This document shows positions 60,184 to 64,000 of a stretch of 64,000 nt of DNA, in pieces. The notes below the pieces were generated by a model. The model saw only the letters and a list, made by a program, of their open reading frames with translations, was not told the origin of the DNA and made no database searches. Source of the stretch: Burkholderiales bacterium (lineage in GTDB: Bacteria; Pseudomonadota; Gammaproteobacteria; Burkholderiales; WYBJ01); contig JADLAC010000030.1 in the NCBI GenBank assembly GCA_020848435.1, positions 116,404 to 180,403 of the forward strand, given 5' to 3'. How positions within the stretch are numbered: the first letter of the stretch is position 1; each line of letters begins with the position of its first letter. The position numbers and the translations under genes are program-made.

Positions 60184-61076
60184 CCAGGCTCCCCGGAAGC
60201 GTTCGACCCCGCCGCCGCAGCCGCTACGCCCTCGTCGACGCTAGGATAGCGCAGCGCGAGACCGAGCTCGCGCTTGATGCGTGCGTTCGATAGTCGGCGC
60301 GACTCGCTCATGAACGAGAGCAGCGGTGGCGCAATGACGTCCGCGGCCTCGGCGCGTGCGATGCGTGGCGCTCGCGGCAGCCCGTTGCGATCGGCGACCA
60401 GGTCGAACCAGACGCCCATGGGCAACGCGCAATCGTCGCACGCGTTGTAGATGCCGTCCGCGGCCGCATGGGTGAGCGCGGCAACGACCATGGCCGCGAG
60501 ATCGTCGCCATGGACGTGGTTGGTGTAGACGTCGTCTTCGGCGCGCAGCACAGGCGTGCGGTTGCGCAGGCGCTGCAAGGGCAGCCGGCCGGCGGCGTAG
60601 ATGCCCGGCGCGCGCAGGATGACGGTGCGAACGCCGTGCGTGCGGCCGAACGCCACGATGGCGCGCTCGGCAGCGACGCGGCGCCGGGCACGGTCGCTTT
60701 GCGGGTTCACGGGGCGCGTTTCTTCGACCCAGGCGCCGTCGCAGTTGCCGTAGACCCCGCTGGTGCTCACGTACACCAGGCGCTCGGGCAGCGGCGGGTG
60801 CGCGGCGAGGGCGGCGAGCAGGTGCTCGGTGCGCGGGTCCTGCGTGCCGCGCCGGGGCGGCGGGGCCAGGTGCAGCACGTGGCTTGCCCAGCCGCCGAAG
60901 CGCTCGAGCGTGGCCGCTTCGTCCAGATCGCCGGGCTCGACGCGCATGCCGGGGTGTGTGTTCGCCTCGGCGCAGCGCTCGGGTCGAACCAGGGCGACGA
61001 TGGCGAAGCGGGGGCGAAGCAGCGGCAGGGCGCGCCGGGCGATGTCGCCGAAGCCGGCGATAAGGAGCCTGTTCAT
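60180..61076 (-). CDS. NAD-dependent epimerase/dehydratase-like SDR (YeeZ-like)
   Basis: Extended SDR of 298 aa. A GFGDIARRAL nucleotide-binding turn replaces the usual GxxGxxG; the YVSTSGVYGNCDG block is typical of YeeZ-type sugar-nucleotide epimerase relatives. The typical YxxxK is not evident (RRRVAAERAI in its place), so catalysis is uncertain. Coupled to the lipoprotein gene downstream; only 26 bp separate it from the divergent otnK-like gene. Confidence 0.82.
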   Translation of the reverse strand: MNRLLIAGFGDIARRALPLLRPRFAIVALVRPERCAEANTHPGMRVEPGDLDEAATLERFGGWASHVLHLAPPPRRGTQDPRTEHLLAALAAHPPLPERLVYVSTSGVYGNCDGAWVEETRPVNPQSDRARRRVAAERAIVAFGRTHGVRTVILRAPGIYAAGRLPLQRLRNRTPVLRAEDDVYTNHVHGDDLAAMVVAALTHAAADGIYNACDDCALPMGVWFDLVADRNGLPRAPRIARAEAADVIAPPLLSFMSESRRLSNARIKRELGLALRYPSVDEGVAAAAAGSNASGEPG

Positions 61077-61102
61077 GGCATCATGTTAGCGTATCGAAAT
61101 AA

Positions 61103-62383
61103 ATGGATCGCGCGCTCATGCTGCTCGGCTGCATCGCGGATGATTTTACGGGGGCCACCGATATCGCGAGCATGCTGGTGCGCGCCGGCATGCGCACCGT
61201 GCAGACCGTCGGCGTGCCGCGCGAGCGCGCCATCGCAGCAGATTTCGACGCGGTCGTGGTCGCGCTCAAATCGCGCACGATCGCGCCCGCGGCGGCGGTG
61301 TCCCAATCGCTGGCGGCGCTCGACTGGCTGCGCGCGAGCGGCGCCCGGCAGATCTATTTCAAATACTGCTCGACCTTCGATTCTACCGACCAGGGCAACA
61401 TCGGCCCGGTGGCCGATGCGTTGATGGCCGCGCTCCAGACCGACTTCACCATCGCGTGTCCCGCATTCCCGGAGAATCGGCGCACCGTCTATCTCGGCCA
61501 TCTTTTCGTCGGCGAGGTCCTGTTGTCCGAATCGCCCATGCGCCACCACCCGCTGACGCCGATGACCGAGGCGAACCTGGTGCGCGTGCTCGAGCGCCAG
61601 AGCGCGCATCGGGTCGGCCTGGTGCCGTATAGCGTTGTCGCCGCCGGCGCCGATGCGGTGCGCACGGCCTTTCAGCGCTTGCGGGCGGACGGCATCGGCT
61701 ATGCCGTCACCGATGCGATACGCGATCCTGACCTCGTGACGGTCGGCGCGGCGTGTGCGGATCTGCCACTGGTGAGCGGCGGCTCGGGGCTCGCGGGTGC
61801 CCTGCCGCGGAATTTTTTGTGCCGCGGCCAACTGGAGCCGCGGCCGGATGCCGGCGCTTGGCCGATCGTGGGCGGACACGCGGCGGTGTTGGCCGGGAGC
61901 TGTTCCGAGGCGACGCGGGTACAGGTTGCCATCATGGCGCAGACGCAGCGCGCGATCGCCATCGAGCCATCGACGGGCCTCGACGCCGCGGCGCTCGCGC
62001 AGCAGGCGCTCGAGCAGGCAGCCATGCCGCTGCGCGCGGGTGAACCGGTCCTGTTCTATTCCAGCGCCGAGCCTGAGCGCGTCGCCGCGATCCAGCGCGC
62101 GCTCGGACAGGAACGCTCCGCCGCGACGCTGGAGGCGACATTCGCCCGGCTGGCGGTCGAGCTGGTGCGGCGCGGCGTGCGCCGGCTGATCGTGGCCGGG
62201 GGCGAAACCTCGGGCGCGGTGGTGCAAGCGCTCGGTATCGAGGCGCTCGCGATCGGCGCGCAGATCGATCCCGGAGTGCCGTGGACGCTCAACCTAGGCG
62301 AGCCGCGGATCGCGCTCGCGCTCAAGTCCGGCAACTTCGGCTCGCCCGAATTCTTCGCCAAGGCGCTCGCCATGGCGGTTTGA
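61103..62383 (+). CDS. otnK: Four-carbon acid sugar kinase (DUF1537)
   Basis: Kinase of 426 aa of the OtnK/DenK/LtnK family that phosphorylates erythronate, threonate or similar acids. N-terminal motif CIADDFTGATDIASMLV and the C-terminal nucleotide-binding region (RRLIVAGGETSGAVVQALGI, LKSGNFGSPEFF) are diagnostic. No dehydrogenase, isomerase or decarboxylase of the pathway is nearby in the window. The ATG at 61115 is an alternative start. Confidence 0.9.
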   Translation: MDRALMLLGCIADDFTGATDIASMLVRAGMRTVQTVGVPRERAIAADFDAVVVALKSRTIAPAAAVSQSLAALDWLRASGARQIYFKYCSTFDSTDQGNIGPVADALMAALQTDFTIACPAFPENRRTVYLGHLFVGEVLLSESPMRHHPLTPMTEANLVRVLERQSAHRVGLVPYSVVAAGADAVRTAFQRLRADGIGYAVTDAIRDPDLVTVGAACADLPLVSGGSGLAGALPRNFLCRGQLEPRPDAGAWPIVGGHAAVLAGSCSEATRVQVAIMAQTQRAIAIEPSTGLDAAALAQQALEQAAMPLRAGEPVLFYSSAEPERVAAIQRALGQERSAATLEATFARLAVELVRRGVRRLIVAGGETSGAVVQALGIEALAIGAQIDPGVPWTLNLGEPRIALALKSGNFGSPEFFAKALAMAV

Positions 62384-62545
62384 TCGATCGAGCTGCCGAG
62401 CCAAGGCGATGCCATTCGCGCGCGCGGCGTTCACGCGCCGGCGCCGCCTTCTACCCAGTGCTTCGACCCACAAACTGCAATGCCTTCTGTTATCGTCGTC
62501 TTGCGTCGTTTCGAAACCCGCGGCTCTGAGCACTGGGAGAGCATC

Positions 62546-63019
62546 ATGTCGCAACCCGAACACCCCGCGCTGCTGAGCGCGGAAGCCATCGCGGCGCTGC
62601 ACGAGCGCACCCATCGGCACGCCTTCAATCCGAACGGCGTGCGGCAAACGCGCGCGCTGAGCGATGCGTGCGGCATGACTCAGCTCGGCGTCCATCTCGT
62701 GCGGCTCGAGCCCGGCCGCGAATCGACCGAGTACCACACCCATTCGCACGACGAGGAATGGATCTACATCGTGTCGGGCCGGGCCAGCGCCGAAATCGGC
62801 GGCCGCAAGGCCGAAGTGAAGGCGGGGGACTTCATGGGCTTCGTCGCCGGCTCCTTGCCGCACACGCTCTTCAACGATTCGAGCCAGGATCTCGTATACC
62901 TGGTCGGCGGCACGCGCCACGGCTACGACGTGGTGGATTATCCGCGCCGCGGCGTGCGCTCGTATCGGTACGACGGCAAGCGCGACAACGTGGCGACCAA
63001 GCACCTGGGCGGGATCTGA
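62546..63019 (+). CDS. Cupin-domain protein
   Basis: Protein of 157 aa. Metal-binding motif HTHSHDEEWIYIVSG plus the later PHTLFND His form the classical cupin site. The C-terminal part (VDYPRRGVRSYRYDGKRD) fits single-domain cupins. It is 162 bp after otnK on the same strand. It is not a close relative of the cupin at 7485. Substrate unknown. Confidence 0.85.
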   Translation: MSQPEHPALLSAEAIAALHERTHRHAFNPNGVRQTRALSDACGMTQLGVHLVRLEPGRESTEYHTHSHDEEWIYIVSGRASAEIGGRKAEVKAGDFMGFVAGSLPHTLFNDSSQDLVYLVGGTRHGYDVVDYPRRGVRSYRYDGKRDNVATKHLGGI

Positions 63020-63064
63020 CAGGCGCGATGGCATTGGCGGTCGGTCCGGCTTGAAGGCCCTCGA

Positions 63065-63117
63065 ACCCGGCTACCGGGTGCTGTCTACTTCCGCGTAGCC
63101 TGCTCGGGCTTCGAGCA
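63065..63117. other. Three consecutive small hairpins between convergent genes
   Basis: ACCCGG-CTA-CCGGGT (63065-63079), CTAC-TTCCGC-GTAG (63085-63098) and TGCTCG-GGCTT-CGAGCA (63101-63117) follow one another after the cupin stop. They could terminate transcription from both sides. Confidence 0.45.
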
Positions 63118-63290
63118 CGCGCACGTCATTCTGGGGGGTGAGAGCTACGACGCGCGCGCCAGCTTGCGCACCATGCGAGCGGCCGGCTCTTGGCATCGAG
63201 TCCGCCAAGGTGGCCCGAGCCGCTTCGGTGCGCGAACGCCCGAAACGGCCCGGAAGATGCGATGCGTCCCCGCGGGCGAGGACGCAAACC

Positions 63291-63833
63291 TCAGGCCGCC
63301 GGTTCCTGTCCCTCCCGCAACAAGTCGATCACCTTCGGCGCGATCTCGCGGGCGCGCTGGTCGAGCTGTTCCGGCGTGAGATTGGCGATCGGATGCGGCA
63401 TCATGACGAAGCGGAAGTCAGGCAGACCCCAGGTTCGCGCCATCGCCCGCCCGGTCTTTTCGAATACGTCTGTGATGATGGACGCCGAGGGAATGCCTTG
63501 CTGTTCGAAAACGATACTGTCGAGCACACTGCCCGAGCTGCACGACCCTCAATCGCCGACGCCGGCGATGACGATGTCGCAGCCGGCCTTGTACTCCTCG
63601 ACGATTTCGGCGTGCGGTGCCGCGCCCGAGCTTTTCTTGCGCTTGATCATGTGCGTCTTGGCGCCGTGCTCCTTCTCCAGGATGTCGGCGATGCGCAGCA
63701 GCAGCTCATCGGAGTTGTGCTTGGTGTTGTCGACCAGGCCGATGCGCAGCCCGGCGAGCGACTCGGGCCGAGCCGCGTAATTGATGCGTCGTGCGGATAC
63801 TTCGGTCGTGGGATCCAAAATCTGCACAGCCAT
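63291..63833 (-). CDS. UGSC-family selenoprotein (in-frame TGA read as selenocysteine)
   Basis: A 180-residue protein if the TGA at 63551-63549 is read as Sec95. The frame is continuous across it: upstream MAVQILDPTTEVSARRIN...EYKAGCDIVIAGVGD, then TGA, then GSCSSGSVLDSIVFEQQG. The resulting U-G-S-C motif is the name-giving signature of the UGSC (seleno)protein family, whose Cys homologues have CGSC. The start at 63833 has AAAGGAG upstream. No function is known for the family; the motif suggests a thiol/selenol redox or metal site. A frameshift or sequencing error is unlikely because homology continues on both sides in one frame. Confidence 0.88.
63519..63551 (-). other. Sec codon and candidate SECIS hairpin
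   Basis: After UGA, GUCG(U)GCA can pair with UGC(U)CGAC-type bases to give a two-part stem of 4 and 3 bp around a 12-nt loop ending at 63519. This is a weak structure at about the right distance for a bacterial SECIS; I give it little weight without folding. Confidence 0.35.
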
Positions 63834-63909
63834 ATCGGCTCCTTTCGTTGACATGCCGGCCAGGAGGCTCGTAGGAGCCTGTCGGACTTGATTTCACGTG
63901 TGCGACGGA

Positions 63910-63998
63910 GGCGATTTTCGCGCAGGGCTAGGAGGACGACGCAGCCGATAGCGAGACTATCGGCAAGTCGTTCGACACCGCCATGCGCGAAAAGCGCC
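63910..63998. repeat. Nested inverted repeat element at the window end
   Basis: GGCGATTTTCGCGCA (63910-63924) pairs with TGCGCGAAAAGCGCC (63984-63998) at 14 of 15 positions. Inside lies a perfect hairpin GCCGATAG-CGAGA-CTATCGGC (63944-63964). It looks like a REP/MITE-type element upstream of the UGSC gene, or the end of a larger element cut by the window. Confidence 0.55.
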
Positions 63999-64000
63999 CC

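Noticed and set aside
63061..63120. tRNA, including selC
   Set aside because: Although a CCGGGTTCGAGG-like stretch on the minus strand looks like a T-arm, the middle hairpin has a 6-nt loop without a TCA anticodon, and no acceptor stem can be drawn.

Overview
The window is GC-rich chromosomal DNA from a proteobacterium, most likely a betaproteobacterium. The glyA-nrdR-ribD-ribE-ribBA-ribH order, the yjgA/pmbA divergent pair, a cbb3 oxidase operon, an Fnr/HemN pair and Gram-negative envelope genes all fit this. I see no rRNA, tRNA, CRISPR array, phage or transposase gene; coding density is high and most genes look like core chromosome.

Layout. 0.1-6.6 kb: a leftward seven-gene operon (T_hemolysin-family protein, acyl-adenylating enzyme, haem-oxygenase-like diiron protein, short-chain dehydrogenase, TPR protein, then its own response regulator and sensor kinase); this looks like an uncharacterised small-molecule pathway with built-in regulation. 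6.6-15.4 kb: cyclic-nucleotide phosphodiesterase, cupin, Mrr-like membrane protein, family III CoA-transferase, CBS protein, UMF1-type transporter, PilZ-like protein, carboxylesterase, mog and yjgA. 15.5-20.1 kb: pmbA and a Tat-exported TRAP binding protein facing its two permease genes. 20.3-25.6 kb: glyA, nrdR and the riboflavin genes; the RibA half of RibBA lacks its zinc cysteines. 25.6-29.4 kb: an outer-membrane channel-like protein, then ccoI and ccoS. 29.4-36.9 kb: a two-component system, two unusual small secreted proteins (one made of GPGQG repeats), and an ABC transporter/LolA-like/beta-barrel operon. 37.2-42.8 kb: ccoNOQPGH plus one small membrane gene. 43-51.5 kb: MmgE/PrpD, an FMN hydroxy-acid oxidase, DUF3300, enoyl-CoA hydratase, DUF1847 and a BaiN-type flavoprotein. 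51.7-59.2 kb: lipoprotein protease, EmrAB-type efflux, cytochrome c, Fnr, HemN, and a GGxHCxGMCGG membrane protein. 59.3-64 kb: metalloprotease-like lipoprotein, epimerase, four-carbon sugar-acid kinase, cupin, and a UGSC-family gene with an in-frame TGA that reads best as selenocysteine.

How it fits together. Seven FNR-type palindromes (TTGAT/C-N4-A/GTCAA) lie upstream of ccoI, the GPGQG gene, ccoN (two), the DUF1847 gene, the cytochrome c gene and the fnr/hemN intergenic region. In six, a plausible -10 hexamer starts 21-23 nt after the box, the geometry expected of a class II FNR site. The Fnr encoded at 56164-56907 has the four cluster cysteines and the FNR-type recognition helix, so the window carries much of a microaerobic respiration regulon (oxidase, its copper-loading factors, oxygen-independent haem synthesis) together with several uncharacterised members.
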